Origin: Eurosta solidaginis
Taxonomy: Eukaryota; Arthropoda; Insecta; Diptera; Tephritidae
Assembly: GCF_040869045.1 (NCBI RefSeq)
Contig: NC_090323.1
Location: forward strand, 168,414,083-168,478,082
Direction of reading: 5' to 3'
Length of the DNA stretch: 64,000 nt
Part shown: positions 1-9,291 of the stretch, piece after piece
Layout of the letters: every line of letters starts with the position of its first letter
Position numbering within the stretch: position 1 is the first letter of the stretch
Translations under genes and position numbers: made by a program
Notes under the pieces: model-generated
Told to the model about the DNA's origin: nothing
What the model saw: the letters and a program-made list of their open reading frames with translations, nothing else
Databases searched by the model: none

Positions 1-540
1 ACTATTGGTGTTGATAGTATAAACAAAGAAGTGTGCAAAAAAGAACACTTTGGATTTTCTTGTGGCGTTTCGCGACAAACGTTAAGTAGCAAAGATCACT
101 GAGGTGAGGTGCTGTTTAAATTTTTATTTTATGTGAGAAAATTTGGCGGGCTGTGTTTAAGTTTGATTGGCGCACCTGATAAAACTATGCCGCTTATTGT
201 ACTGTGTACTGGATTATAGCCCTAACTTGTATATACATATGTACATACATAAATACTGTGCACATAACGTATGCATACTTTTGCGCATTTATGTGTTTTG
301 TTGGTAAAGCTGTCAACATTCTTTTCAAGTAGGTATTATTGTTTGTTGGTTTGAAATATTTTGACTTAGAGACTTCAATTGAGAGATAAAGTCTCTAAAA
401 ATTATTAGAATTCTATTAGTAGTTAACGAAAGTTTGATTCAATAACAACTGATATATATATCGAAATACTTGATTGGACTATGAACTTATTCATGAACTC
501 ACTTCAGTAGACAAAATTAACACTTTTCCCAACCACTGAT
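1..540. other. AT-rich intergenic DNA, nothing recognised
   Basis: No ORF with family resemblance, no RNA gene and no repeat that I can match elsewhere in the window. It contains short TACATA/ATATAT runs only. Confidence 0.5.
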
Positions 541-932
541 CACACTGGTCGACGGCCAAAATTTACCAGGGACGCCGTTATGAAATTCGTTGTAAAACCA
601 TCCCTGATTTCGAAAATCGAGATCATTTTTGATTCTATGGTACGGTTTTTGAGATATTTGCAATTTACCGTTATTCGAAAAAACCAAAAAAATGGCTCCC
701 TTTAATTACGTATATCTTACGAAAGGGTCAAGCAATTGCAATTTTGCTCAACCAGACAGTTTTCGAGATATTAGCAGCATTCCAAAACCACAACTTTTTT
801 TCCAGATATTTTTTCTTTGCGTAAAGCCCTGTTTAATTAGAAAAAAGATAAGCTATCATCGAAGAAAATCGATGAAACTGCGTAAGTTATAAGCGATCAT
901 ATAAAAATACCCAGGTTGCGCAATTTCAACGT
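541..932 (+). repeat. Left arm of long terminal-type inverted repeat
   Basis: This arm matches the reverse complement of 11424-11921 over nearly its whole length. Shared blocks include ACCGTTATGAAATTCG, TTTTTGATTCTATGGTAC, GGCTCCCTTTAATTACGTAT, the segment starting TTTGCTCAACCAGA, and AATACCCAGGTTGCGCAA at the inner end. The right arm has one extra insertion of roughly 70-100 bp. Both outer ends carry CACTGG. The two arms enclose the orphan gene and the nested Gypsy/LOA block, which suggests the termini of one DNA element. An exact target duplication is not convincing. Confidence 0.75.
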
Positions 933-1052
933 ATACCTCAAAACTTATGTACGGTATAAAGAAGAGTGAAATATCTAGCTATGCTCTGTTTCTATTTAGT
1001 TAAAAGTTCAATTTATGAATGAAATTACCCATATTTTTAACTTTTTTTTAAA

Positions 1053-1058
1053 TTTATT
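1053..1058 (-). terminator. Polyadenylation signal AATAAA of the orphan gene
   Basis: On the minus strand AATAAA lies about 33 nt past the stop codon of the decayed gene ending at 1091. Position and context fit a cleavage/polyadenylation signal, but the motif is common in AT-rich DNA. Confidence 0.35.
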
Positions 1059-1090
1059 TATGTTTATACTATATTCTAACAATCTTTATC

Positions 1091-2062
1091 TTAATTTGAT
1101 TTTACTGTGTAGTCAAAATAATTATGTGTTCTACTTTGATGCTTATTCAGTTTAGGATCAGTTTCTCTTATGAGAAACCAGCAGTAATCACCCATAATTG
1201 CGACGTCCCAGAATCCTTGACATCGATTCTCAATTAATTTCATTTGCTGATGAAACCTTTCGATATATTCGTCACTTTCGGCGCCAAGATTTGCCGGAAA
1301 AAAGCTCAAATGTGAGTGCAGAAAGTGAATTTTTAAAGATTTATTTACGTCTGGAAAGAAAATATTAGTTAGGTAAACAAGTTATAGAATTTTGGGAAAT
1401 TAATTTTAATAGGCCTTTAATATTTACCCATTTTCGCATAATTATTGATTAAGTCGTTCACTATCTGCTCGTAGTTAGGGCTTTTGTGTCTACCGAGAAA
1501 AGAAGCAACGACCTTTTCAAAGGATTCCCCCGCTGCTGCCTCAACTGATGGGAGTAGTCCTTTGAATTGATTATTGTTGATCAACTTGTTTGCGGTCCAA
1601 CAAAAATACGTTCCTTTATCTTGGCTTGAGAAATATCTGGAAACATTGTTTTCAAATTGTCGAATGCTTCGCCTTCTTTGTCCAAAGCCTCAACAAAGTT
1701 TTTAATGAGACCGAGCTTGATGTGTAAGGGTGGAATTATGATTTTCTCTTTCTTGACAAGAGGAGTGTATTTGATGTTATCCACACCAACGGTAAACTCG
1801 ACTCTTTACGGCCAATCCTATCTGACGTAGTGGTCCTTGCGAGCTCGGCTATCCCACTTGCAGTGCTTGGTGTAGCCACTTTGTAGACCGCATAGCATTG
1901 CAACGACTTTGAGATCAGAACATATTTTCCATCATGCTCTTCATATTTGATAAATTTGAGTAGCTTTTGCATTTCCTCGCAGGTTGCCTTTGTATTTACT
2001 GCATGTGCGATCGGGATAGAAGGCTTTTTGCTACCAATATGCAATAATACAGCCTTCAAACT
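1091..2062 (-). pseudogene. Decayed orphan gene of a multicopy arthropod family (3' half only)
   Basis: Read on the minus strand, successive frames give a single protein-like trail. It runs from KKPSIPIAHAVNTK (about 2030), LKVVAMLCGLQSGYTK (about 1900) and PPLHIKLGLIKNF (about 1715) to FEKVVASFLGRHKSPNYEQI (about 1500), SHLSFFPANLGAESDE (about 1295) and a terminal GDYCWFLIRE. From memory, these blocks occur in this order in an abundant uncharacterised protein family of arthropod and other invertebrate genomes; I know no function. The copy is broken by frameshifts near 1925 and 1595, in-frame stops near 1822 and 1813, and loss of everything upstream of about 2062, where a Gypsy integrase sequence abuts it. 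A spliceable 77-bp intron is present. It lies inside the 541/11921 inverted repeats, so it is probably the cargo or transposition gene of that element. Confidence 0.65.
1351..1427 (-). other. Predicted 77-bp phase-1 intron in the orphan gene
   Basis: The minus strand reads AAAATGG|GTAAATATT at the donor and CTTTCCAG|ACGTAAAT at the acceptor. Removing the segment joins ...NYAKM to DVNKSLKIHFLHSHL in one frame, which matches the family pattern as I recall it. Reading through the segment gives stops. Confidence 0.65.
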
Positions 2063-2864
2063 CAGTCTCCGCATCGGCATCTATTCCATACTTCAAATCA
2101 GCTGGCAGTCGAAGGTCATTGCCAAAAATTACCTTTGCGGGAGTTTGGCCCGTTGTGTCATGTACTGCCGATCGGTAGGCCATCAAGAATAATGATATGT
2201 GTGTATCCCAGTCCTTATGGTACTTGTCTACTACTTTCCTTAAATGCTCCTCCAATGTTCTATTGAAGCGTTCCACCATACCATCGGACTGAGGATGCAA
2301 TGCAGTTGTCCGTGTTTTTCGAATGCCCAACTTCTTGCACATTGCTTGGAACACAGCTGATTCAAAATTTCTGCCTTGGTCAGAATGTAATTCCATTGGT
2401 ACACCATACCTTGCAACCCATTCGTTTTTAACCACTTCTGCTACTGTTTCTGCTTCTTGGTTTGGGGTTGGGTATACCTCTGGCCATTTACTGAAATAAT
2501 CCATAACCACCAGTACGTATTTGTTTCCGCGGTTGCTAGTAGGAAATGGACCTGCGACATCCATGGCGATCCTTTCAAATGGTGCACCTGAAATATACTG
2601 CTTCATCTGGCCATGACTTCGGGTTTTGGGCCCTTTCGCTCTGTTGCATACCTCGCAGTTGGCAATCCACTCGGTGACCGACTGACGGCAACCAACCCAA
2701 TAGAATCTCTGCTTAATTTTCACGAGTGTCTTCGTGATTCCAAGATTACCTCCACTTGGACCATTGTGCAGCTCGCTGAGCACGTCAGGAATCCTCTTCC
2801 TGGGAACAACTATCAGTTTCTTCTTGCATTGACCATCCTCACTCTCCCATACTCGATGCAAGCA
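2058..2864 (-). pseudogene. Gypsy integrase portion of pol, truncated at both ends
   Basis: This is the integrase that would insert the reverse-transcribed element. The fragment begins at CLHRVWESEDG just after the LOA insertion; the first residues of the longer reading frame (RSSWTGQFNLPT) are LOA tail. The zinc-binding region runs LHNGPSGGNLG...CEVC, in which the second expected histidine is N. The catalytic core shows D in MDVAGPFP, D in HSDQGRNF and E in GMVERFNRTLEEH. The sequence reaches RLPADLKYGIDADAE and then runs into the orphan gene near 2058, giving a short chimeric tail. The C-terminal domain is missing. It should be non-functional. Confidence 0.9.
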
Positions 2865-2967
2865 GGTAGGTAGGTTGAACTGGCCGGTCCATGAGGACCT
2901 CACATAGACTGATTGAGTCCGTAGTGTTACCAGAAGTTTGTTTTAACGACCAAACTGAAAAACCCTA

Positions 2968-5900
2968 TCAAAAACCAGGACCTATGTTATAAAATAACTC
3001 CGTCCTCTTGGCAAATACTAGAAGCTTCCTAGGACTTAAGCCACTTGCTGCTTCTAGATCTGACAGCTGTATCACTCCTAATAGCTGGAGTCTTAGCCTG
3101 GCAAGTGCAGGGCACGAGCACAGAACGTGCTCGATCGTTTCCTCCTCCAACCCGCACTTCCTACACCTGCTATCACTGACCAAGCCTAATTTAAAGGCAT
3201 GTGACGCCAGAAGGCAGTGTCCAGTCAGAATACCCGTCATGAGTCTACAGTCCTCTCTTTTTAATGATAGAAGCAACTGTGTTAGTCTAAGGTTGTAAGA
3301 CCTACACATAATCTTCGACACTTTACAGCCCCGCGCTTGAACCCACGCCTTTTCTGCTTGGTCGATCATGTGCACCTCTCGCCTTCGCTTAATCTCGCCC
3401 AATCTAATTGGGACGTCTACGGAGCAAGCTTCAAGGGATGCGCCCTTTTTAGCTAATTCGTCCGCTTTTTCATTCCCATCTATTCCCATATGCCCTGGGA
3501 CCCAATATAGATGTATGCTTCTCCCTGTCCCGATTCTCTTCAGAGACTGCTTACACTCTAACACGCATTTAGATGCTGTGCTATGCGAGATTATTGCCTT
3601 AATTGCTGCTTGACTGTCAATATAAAAGTTAACACGGTTGCAGCTTAAGCTATTCTCTTCCAGGGTTTCTACTGCTTTGGTTACGGCTAATATTTCCGCT
3701 TGGAAAACGCTACAGTAATCCGGCAGCCTGTAGGATCTGCTTAATTCCGGATCAGCGCAGTATACCGCAGACCCTACTCCTTCCACTATTTTGGAACCAT
3801 CGGTGTACACATGTATCGCCTCGTCCGCCATTTGCGCACCCTTGCGCCAACCGTCCACCTCTATTGTGGCCTTAAGATCTCCCTCAAAGTGCAGGTAGGG
3901 AATCATGTAGTCTGTTCGTCTTGTGACTGAGGACGCTATACTACTATGGCCATATGGTCGGCGCTCAAGCTGCCCCGAAGCACCGAGCCTGGTTGCGGTC
4001 GTTAATGCTTTGTTCTTTGCTACCAGGTCTACAGGTGGAATGTGCAGAATGGCATACAGTGCAGCCGTCGGGGTTGTTTTCAGGGCTCCCGTAATGCAAA
4101 GCATCGATAGTCTGCATACCCCCTCTAATTTTTTGAGGTATGTTGTTTTTTGTGTGGCTTTCCACCAAACAAGAACTCCATAATATAGAATAGGACTTAC
4201 AATCGCTGTAAAAACCCAATGAGAAAGAGAGGGCGATAGGCCCCACGTACACCCCAGCATTCTTTTACATGCATAGAGTGCCGTTGAGGCCTTCTTGACC
4301 CTCTCCTCCACGTTGAGCTTCCATGACAGCTTACTGTCTAGGATGATTCCTAGATATTTTGTGCAAGGTTTCTCCTGTAAGGTCACCGCTCCTAACTTAG
4401 GCCTGGTCCAATTTGGGACCTTGAACCTCTTTGTAAACAAGACCATATCCGTCTTCTCCGCATTGACTTTCAGCCCGACATTAGATGCCCAGGTATGAAT
4501 ATCCCGAAGCGCCCGATCCATCAAAGAACTAATCGTTGGAAGGCATTTTCCACTTATGACAATTGCAACGTCATCTGCGTAAGCCGTAAGTTTTACGGGT
4601 CCCTCATCGAATTGCCTGAGCAGTTGGTTGATGACCAGTGTCCACAGCAGAGGTGATAGCACCCCTCCCTGCGGCGTGCCCCTGTCCACTGATTTCGTGG
4701 CCTCGTACAATCCCCATTGTGATGTAATCTTTCTGCAATTTAACATGCAGCCGATCCATCTGATTAAGGCAGGATGTACTTTAATGTAATTAAGACCATC
4801 CATAATCGCCCATTTTGCAACATTATTGAAAGCCCCGGCAATGTCCAAGAATACTCCTAGAGCATACTCCTTATATTCCAGGGATTTCTCTATGCTTATT
4901 ACCACCCTATGCAATGCGGTGTCTACCGACTTGCCTTTGGTGTACGCATGCTGTGTTGTGGAGAGCAGCTTTGCATCCACGTTGGACTTTATGTACACAT
5001 CTATCAGCCTCTCAAAGGTTTTGAGCAGAAATGATGTTAAGCTAATGGGTCTATAGTCTTTGGGATACACGTGATCGATCTTCCCCGCCTTTGGTAGAAA
5101 AGCTACACGAGCAGTTCTCCAAGAGTGCGGAACATGATTCAGTCTTATGCACCCATCGAATATTATTTTAAGCCATTCCACGACCGCCCTGCTTGAGAAT
5201 TGTAGCATGGCAGGGAATATACCATCTGGGCCCGGCGATTTAAACTTAGAAAACGTCTTCACTGCCCACTCGATCTTGGTATCGGTCACCAAGCCCGGCA
5301 CCACTAGCTCCGTGATCGAAGTGTGAGTGATGTCTGCTGGCTCTTCTAAACCGTCTCCCGATGGGAAATGTGTATCGAGAAGCACCTCAAGGGATTCCTC
5401 ACTATCACGTGACCATTCCCCGTTCTTTTTCTTTATTAGTCCCTGGACTATGTTTCCCTTTGCTAGGACTTTTTTCAACCGTGCTGTTTCACTGGAGCAC
5501 TCTATGTCCGTACAGAAACTTTTCCATGAGTTTCTCTTCGCCCTGGTAATTTCACGCTTGTAGATCCTCAGTAGATCCCTGTACTCGTCCCGACACGCTT
5601 CGCTTTCCGCGGTCTTTGCGAGTTTAAACATTTCTTTTACCTGTCTTCTTAGAAGACTCAGCTCATTGCTCCACCATGGCGGCTTTGCTTTTCCTCTGAA
5701 TCTTCTTAGAGGGCAATCTTTGTTATACGCAGTCATAAGCGTCCTTGTTAGGAATTCATTCGACTCCTCCAGTTCCTCTACATTAGCAACCTCTTTGGGT
5801 TGTCCCAGTTTCGTTTCTACATGTTTCTGGAATTTAGTCCAATTCGTTGCCCTAGGGTTTCTAAAGGTTCCTCCCTTCTCTACCCTCTTTAGTGGGATGC

Positions 5901-6549
5901 TGAAGCTTATATACGCATGGTCGGAGAAGGATGGTCTATCGAGAACCATCCAATCATACCTTGATATATCACGCTCGGAGCTCAATGTAATATCCAGAAC
6001 ATTGCTGGATGTTGGACCAATGTATGTAGGAACATTTCCCCTGTTGGCTGTCTGCAAATTGGTTTGCAGGATGTAACAAAATAGAGATTCGCCTCTCTCG
6101 TTCGTATCTGCTCCTCCCCACGCATTGTGGTGCGCATTTGCATCTGCGCCTATGACCAACCGCCCTTTGCGCCCTTCCTCCTGTACTAGCCTTTTGCACT
6201 CCATCGGTGGAACCTCCGCAGCATGGGCCATGTAGCAGGACGCCAGGATAAATGCCTGCTTATTCTTTTGCTCAACGGCCACCGCTACGAGATTCTCGGT
6301 GGTGTAATTAGGCAGCATATATGAATGCAGCTGTTTCCTTACCATTACTACAGCTCGCACCCGTCCTTCCGTTTGTGCGTAGTAAACGCCACACCCGCGC
6401 GCGCTAAGTCCAGAAACCTTTCCTCCCGATGAGAGCCACGGCTCCTGGATCAGCGCCACGTCAAACGAACCCTCCTCAAGGGTTAGGAGGAGTTCGCTCG
6501 ACGCCACTTTACTGTGTTGGAGGTTTATCTGTAGGACTCGCAGCACCAT
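2968..6549 (-). CDS. LOA-like ORF2: endonuclease, reverse transcriptase, RNase H
   Basis: This intact 1193-codon frame encodes the enzyme that nicks target DNA and reverse-transcribes the element RNA at the nick. The N-terminal APE-type endonuclease (about residues 1-220) begins LQINLQHSK and shows IQEPW near 34, GADANAHHNAWGG near 138 and SDHAYI near 211. The reverse transcriptase (about 420-720) has KDYRPISLTSFLLKTFERLI, GTPQGGVLSPLLW and the catalytic AYADDVAI near 657. The RNase H domain (about 905-1040) has VYTDGSKIV near 913 and the WVPGHMGIDGNEKADELAKK block. A C-terminal CRKCGLEEETIEHVLCSC near 1131 is a zinc-knuckle-like motif. There is no stop or frameshift, which suggests a recent insertion. 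ORF1 is incomplete, so this copy is probably not autonomous. Confidence 0.93.
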   Translation of the reverse strand: MVLRVLQINLQHSKVASSELLLTLEEGSFDVALIQEPWLSSGGKVSGLSARGCGVYYAQTEGRVRAVVMVRKQLHSYMLPNYTTENLVAVAVEQKNKQAFILASCYMAHAAEVPPMECKRLVQEEGRKGRLVIGADANAHHNAWGGADTNERGESLFCYILQTNLQTANRGNVPTYIGPTSSNVLDITLSSERDISRYDWMVLDRPSFSDHAYISFSIPLKRVEKGGTFRNPRATNWTKFQKHVETKLGQPKEVANVEELEESNEFLTRTLMTAYNKDCPLRRFRGKAKPPWWSNELSLLRRQVKEMFKLAKTAESEACRDEYRDLLRIYKREITRAKRNSWKSFCTDIECSSETARLKKVLAKGNIVQGLIKKKNGEWSRDSEESLEVLLDTHFPSGDGLEEPADITHTSITELVVPGLVTDTKIEWAVKTFSKFKSPGPDGIFPAMLQFSSRAVVEWLKIIFDGCIRLNHVPHSWRTARVAFLPKAGKIDHVYPKDYRPISLTSFLLKTFERLIDVYIKSNVDAKLLSTTQHAYTKGKSVDTALHRVVISIEKSLEYKEYALGVFLDIAGAFNNVAKWAIMDGLNYIKVHPALIRWIGCMLNCRKITSQWGLYEATKSVDRGTPQGGVLSPLLWTLVINQLLRQFDEGPVKLTAYADDVAIVISGKCLPTISSLMDRALRDIHTWASNVGLKVNAEKTDMVLFTKRFKVPNWTRPKLGAVTLQEKPCTKYLGIILDSKLSWKLNVEERVKKASTALYACKRMLGCTWGLSPSLSHWVFTAIVSPILYYGVLVWWKATQKTTYLKKLEGVCRLSMLCITGALKTTPTAALYAILHIPPVDLVAKNKALTTATRLGASGQLERRPYGHSSIASSVTRRTDYMIPYLHFEGDLKATIEVDGWRKGAQMADEAIHVYTDGSKIVEGVGSAVYCADPELSRSYRLPDYCSVFQAEILAVTKAVETLEENSLSCNRVNFYIDSQAAIKAIISHSTASKCVLECKQSLKRIGTGRSIHLYWVPGHMGIDGNEKADELAKKGASLEACSVDVPIRLGEIKRRREVHMIDQAEKAWVQARGCKVSKIMCRSYNLRLTQLLLSLKREDCRLMTGILTGHCLLASHAFKLGLVSDSRCRKCGLEEETIEHVLCSCPALARLRLQLLGVIQLSDLEAASGLSPRKLLVFAKRTELFYNIGPGF

Positions 6550-7052
6550 TGGGCTGTTTGTCCCCCTCCAGCACCTTCGTCTTGACGTCGTCGTCCTCCT
6601 CTTGCCCTTTTGGTTTAGAGTATTCGAGGCCCCCTTCAGCCCCTCGTGAATGTCGTGCCGTGTGTTCCTCTGTGCGAGTCACAGCACCATTTAGCGGTTG
6701 GTCCTCTTCTAGCACGTTCGTGGTGACGTCGGGGACCTCCACCTGTCTTTTTTTCCCTTAGGCTTCTGAGGTCCTTTTCGACTTCGCCCACTTCCAGCGT
6801 GTTAGGATTTTTATCCTCGGAACTTCTTTTCCTGAGTCGCATGTAAATTTTGCCAGTGCCAAAGGACATTTTGCCAAGCTGCGTGTACAAAATATCCTCC
6901 GCCTGCTTGTTTATTTGGAAGATGTAGAACTGACCATCCTCGGTAGGCCGAGATACAGTAAGTACCTTCCAATCCTGTGTCGGTATGTTCGGATTCTGAT
7001 TCTGCAGAAGTCGCAGTGCAAGCAACCGGATATCAATTCTAAACTGTTCCAC
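6509..7052 (-). pseudogene. LOA-like ORF1, 5'-truncated and frameshifted
   Basis: ORF1 proteins of such elements bind the element RNA. The frame from 7052 carries QFRIDIRLLALRLLQNQ, then a block around EDGQFYIFQINKQAEDILYT, which resembles the DUF4780-type region seen in insect LOA-like ORF1 proteins (recognised from memory). At a run of seven T (about 6750) the frame appears to shift: the downstream acidic segment (VPDVTTNVLEEDQPLNGA onward) is open in another frame and ends at 6509, overlapping the ORF2 start at 6549 by about 40 nt. The original N-terminus is absent because the element is truncated at about 7057. Confidence 0.6.
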
Positions 7053-7057
7053 TGTGC

Positions 7058-9184
7058 CTAATATGACTTCTCAATGGGACTCTCTGCTGACATCTCCTCT
7101 CTGCTTGGTCTTTCGTTTCGTTCGAGCCCTTGCATAACATGTGACAGATCTGTATCTTCTAGCTGACACTTTCTTAGTTGTTCCTTGTCCCATTCATCCG
7201 TACATGTTATAGTAATTAGCCGTACATCTATAATGTCTTCTTTAGCCTCGGCCTTTGAGCAGTGTTTGCATTCCAGACTACATGGTCTTCGTGACATTGC
7301 ATCAGCATTTCCATGGGTACTACCTTTTCGATGCTCAATGGAAAAGTCATAGCTTTGTAGTCGCTCGATCCACCGTGCCAATTGTCCTTCCGGATTACGG
7401 AACTGCAGAAGCCATTTCAACGCTGCGTGATCTGTCCTGGCACGGAATCGCTGGCCGTAGAGGTATTTGTGAAAATGTTTAATGCACTCTACCAATGCCA
7501 ACAGCTCTCTCCGTGTAACGCAATAGTTCCTCTCTGGTTTTCCAATTGAACGGCTGTAATATGCAACTACCTTCTCTTGTCCGTCGACCAGTTGTGATAA
7601 AACGCCTCCTATAGCATATCCGCTCGCATCTGTATCTAGAATAAACGTTGCTCCTGGAATCGGGTATGCCAACATTGGGGCAGTGCACAACCGCTCTTTC
7701 AATGTTTGGAAAGCTACTTCTTGGTCCTTCTTCCATTCAAAAGCTTTATTTTTCCTTGTTAGCTCGTGGAGACTATGGGCTACGCTGGCAAAATTTGGTA
7801 CAAATCGGCGGTAATATGTGCACAGCCCAAGGAAACTTCTCAATTCATGCAGATTCTGTGGTCTTGGCCAATCCTTTACTGCCTCTATCTTTTCATTGGC
7901 TGTACAGACACCTTCTGTCGTTACCTTGTGGCCCAAATAATTTACTTCCTTTTTAAACAGCGTACACTTTTTGGGACTTAACTTCAGACAAGCGCCAGCT
8001 ATTCTCTGGAAAACTTCCTCCAAGTTTTTAAGATGTTCATCAAAACTCTTGCCCAATACGATGATGTCGTCCAGGTACACCAAGCATGTTTTCCAATGTA
8101 GTCCTTTCAGTACCTGGTCCATGAGTCTCTCAAAAGTAGCTGGTGCATTACAAAGTCCAAAAGGCATCACTGTAAATTGCCAAAGACCATCACCGACACT
8201 GAAGGCTGTTTTCTCTTTATCTTCCTCCTTCACCTCAACTTGCCAGTAACCGCTTTTCAAGTCCAGTGTGGAAAACCATTTCGTACCAGATAGCGAGTCC
8301 AGAGTGTCGTCAATTCTTGGCAACGGGTAGCTATCCTTTTTCGTAACGTCATTCAACTTTCGGTAGTCCACGCAAAACCTCATTTTTCCATCCTTCTTCT
8401 TTACAAGTACTACCGGTGAGCTCCATGGACTAGCTGATGGTTCGATGACGCCGCTGTCACTCATTTCTTGTATGATTTGACTCACAGCTTCCCGCTTCGC
8501 CAGTGGAACACTACGTGGAGCTTGACGGATCGGCCTCGCATCTCCAGTGTCAATTTGATGTTTCACACAGTTAATAACTACTTCGGCCTCTTGGCATCTT
8601 CCCAAAATAGCTCCTTTGGTCAAATTGAATGGTGACTTGAACTCATTGAGTACTCTTACCGGAATACGTCCATCTTGTTTTGTCATAGCCAGGGTTTTTC
8701 CTGCAAGTATGTTCAGTGCTGATTTATTTGCTGCTTCGACAACCCACAATTTGTTTGTCCCACAATCTCCATCAACCTTTGCCCAGATGACTGCTTCTGA
8801 TTTTGGTGGTATTTGCTGACTCTCTTCCACCAGCACTCGTTTACTGCTGTAGCCTCTCTCGTAGCCGAAATTAAGTGGCACATCCATGTTCTTATATCGC
8901 ATCGTCTTGCTTTGCATATCGATCTTGATGCCTTGGTTGATTAAGAAGTCCACTCCAATTATGATTTCATCAACAATACCTGCCACTATAAAACTGTGAA
9001 GTACCGTGACGTTCCCAATTGCTACTTCACATTCTACTTCTCCAATAACCTGGGTGTCCTCTCCCGTGGCTGTACGTAATCTAGCTCCAAGCAATGGTCT
9101 TATCTTCTTGTTGACTAAATCTGATCGAATGATGGAATGGGATGCACCCGTATCTACAGTCAGTAAACGTTCCTTTCCATCCAC
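7058..9184 (-). CDS. Gypsy pol, part 1: protease, reverse transcriptase, RNase H (3' truncated by LOA insertion)
   Basis: This is the retrotransposon polyprotein enzyme region. Counted from the GTG at 9184, the aspartic protease has VDTGASHS at residues 10-17. The RT has KDGKMRFCVDYRKLN near 265, FSTLDLKSGYWQVEV near 305 and the catalytic YLDDIIVLG near 371. The RNase H has LDTDASGYAIGGVLSQ near 516 and the DHAALKWL block near 595. It ends in SREEMSAESPIEKSY where LOA sequence starts. 9184 is not a real start: the frame stays open upstream through the gag stop at 9292, in the -1 frame relative to gag, so pol was probably made as a gag-pol fusion by frameshifting. No other stop is visible in these domains. 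Confidence 0.9.
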   Translation of the reverse strand: MDGKERLLTVDTGASHSIIRSDLVNKKIRPLLGARLRTATGEDTQVIGEVECEVAIGNVTVLHSFIVAGIVDEIIIGVDFLINQGIKIDMQSKTMRYKNMDVPLNFGYERGYSSKRVLVEESQQIPPKSEAVIWAKVDGDCGTNKLWVVEAANKSALNILAGKTLAMTKQDGRIPVRVLNEFKSPFNLTKGAILGRCQEAEVVINCVKHQIDTGDARPIRQAPRSVPLAKREAVSQIIQEMSDSGVIEPSASPWSSPVVLVKKKDGKMRFCVDYRKLNDVTKKDSYPLPRIDDTLDSLSGTKWFSTLDLKSGYWQVEVKEEDKEKTAFSVGDGLWQFTVMPFGLCNAPATFERLMDQVLKGLHWKTCLVYLDDIIVLGKSFDEHLKNLEEVFQRIAGACLKLSPKKCTLFKKEVNYLGHKVTTEGVCTANEKIEAVKDWPRPQNLHELRSFLGLCTYYRRFVPNFASVAHSLHELTRKNKAFEWKKDQEVAFQTLKERLCTAPMLAYPIPGATFILDTDASGYAIGGVLSQLVDGQEKVVAYYSRSIGKPERNYCVTRRELLALVECIKHFHKYLYGQRFRARTDHAALKWLLQFRNPEGQLARWIERLQSYDFSIEHRKGSTHGNADAMSRRPCSLECKHCSKAEAKEDIIDVRLITITCTDEWDKEQLRKCQLEDTDLSHVMQGLERNERPSREEMSAESPIEKSY

Positions 9185-9291
9185 ATGTCCTCCGACAGTA
9201 AGATTGCTTGACCTTCTTCCAATTTGCGAGATAGAGATTATGGGGCATTCAATTGAGGGAGCCAGCTGTCGCCCCTTGCGGCTGACTCGCT

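Larger units (their letters stand above)
2865..7057 (-). mobile_element. LOA-like (RNase H-bearing) non-LTR retrotransposon inserted in Gypsy pol
   Basis: The element contains a 5'-truncated ORF1, a complete ORF2 and a 3' end with CAACCTACCTACC at 2865-2880. The same 3' end recurs at 13115, 31022, 41769 and 56190. Its insertion separates the Gypsy RNase H region (ending ...AESPIEKSY) from integrase (starting CLHRVWE). No obvious target-site duplication was seen, and a few Gypsy codons seem to be missing at the join, which suggests a target-site deletion. Clade assignment (LOA rather than R1 or I) comes from domain order and general sequence look and is not certain. Confidence 0.88.

Noticed and set aside
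692..892. 66-codon ORF in the left inverted repeat
   Set aside because: The right arm does not preserve the frame, and there is no family similarity; it is a chance ORF in repeat DNA.
2613..2873. Plus-strand ORFs across Gypsy and LOA genes
   Set aside because: They are antisense shadows of well-supported minus-strand coding regions.
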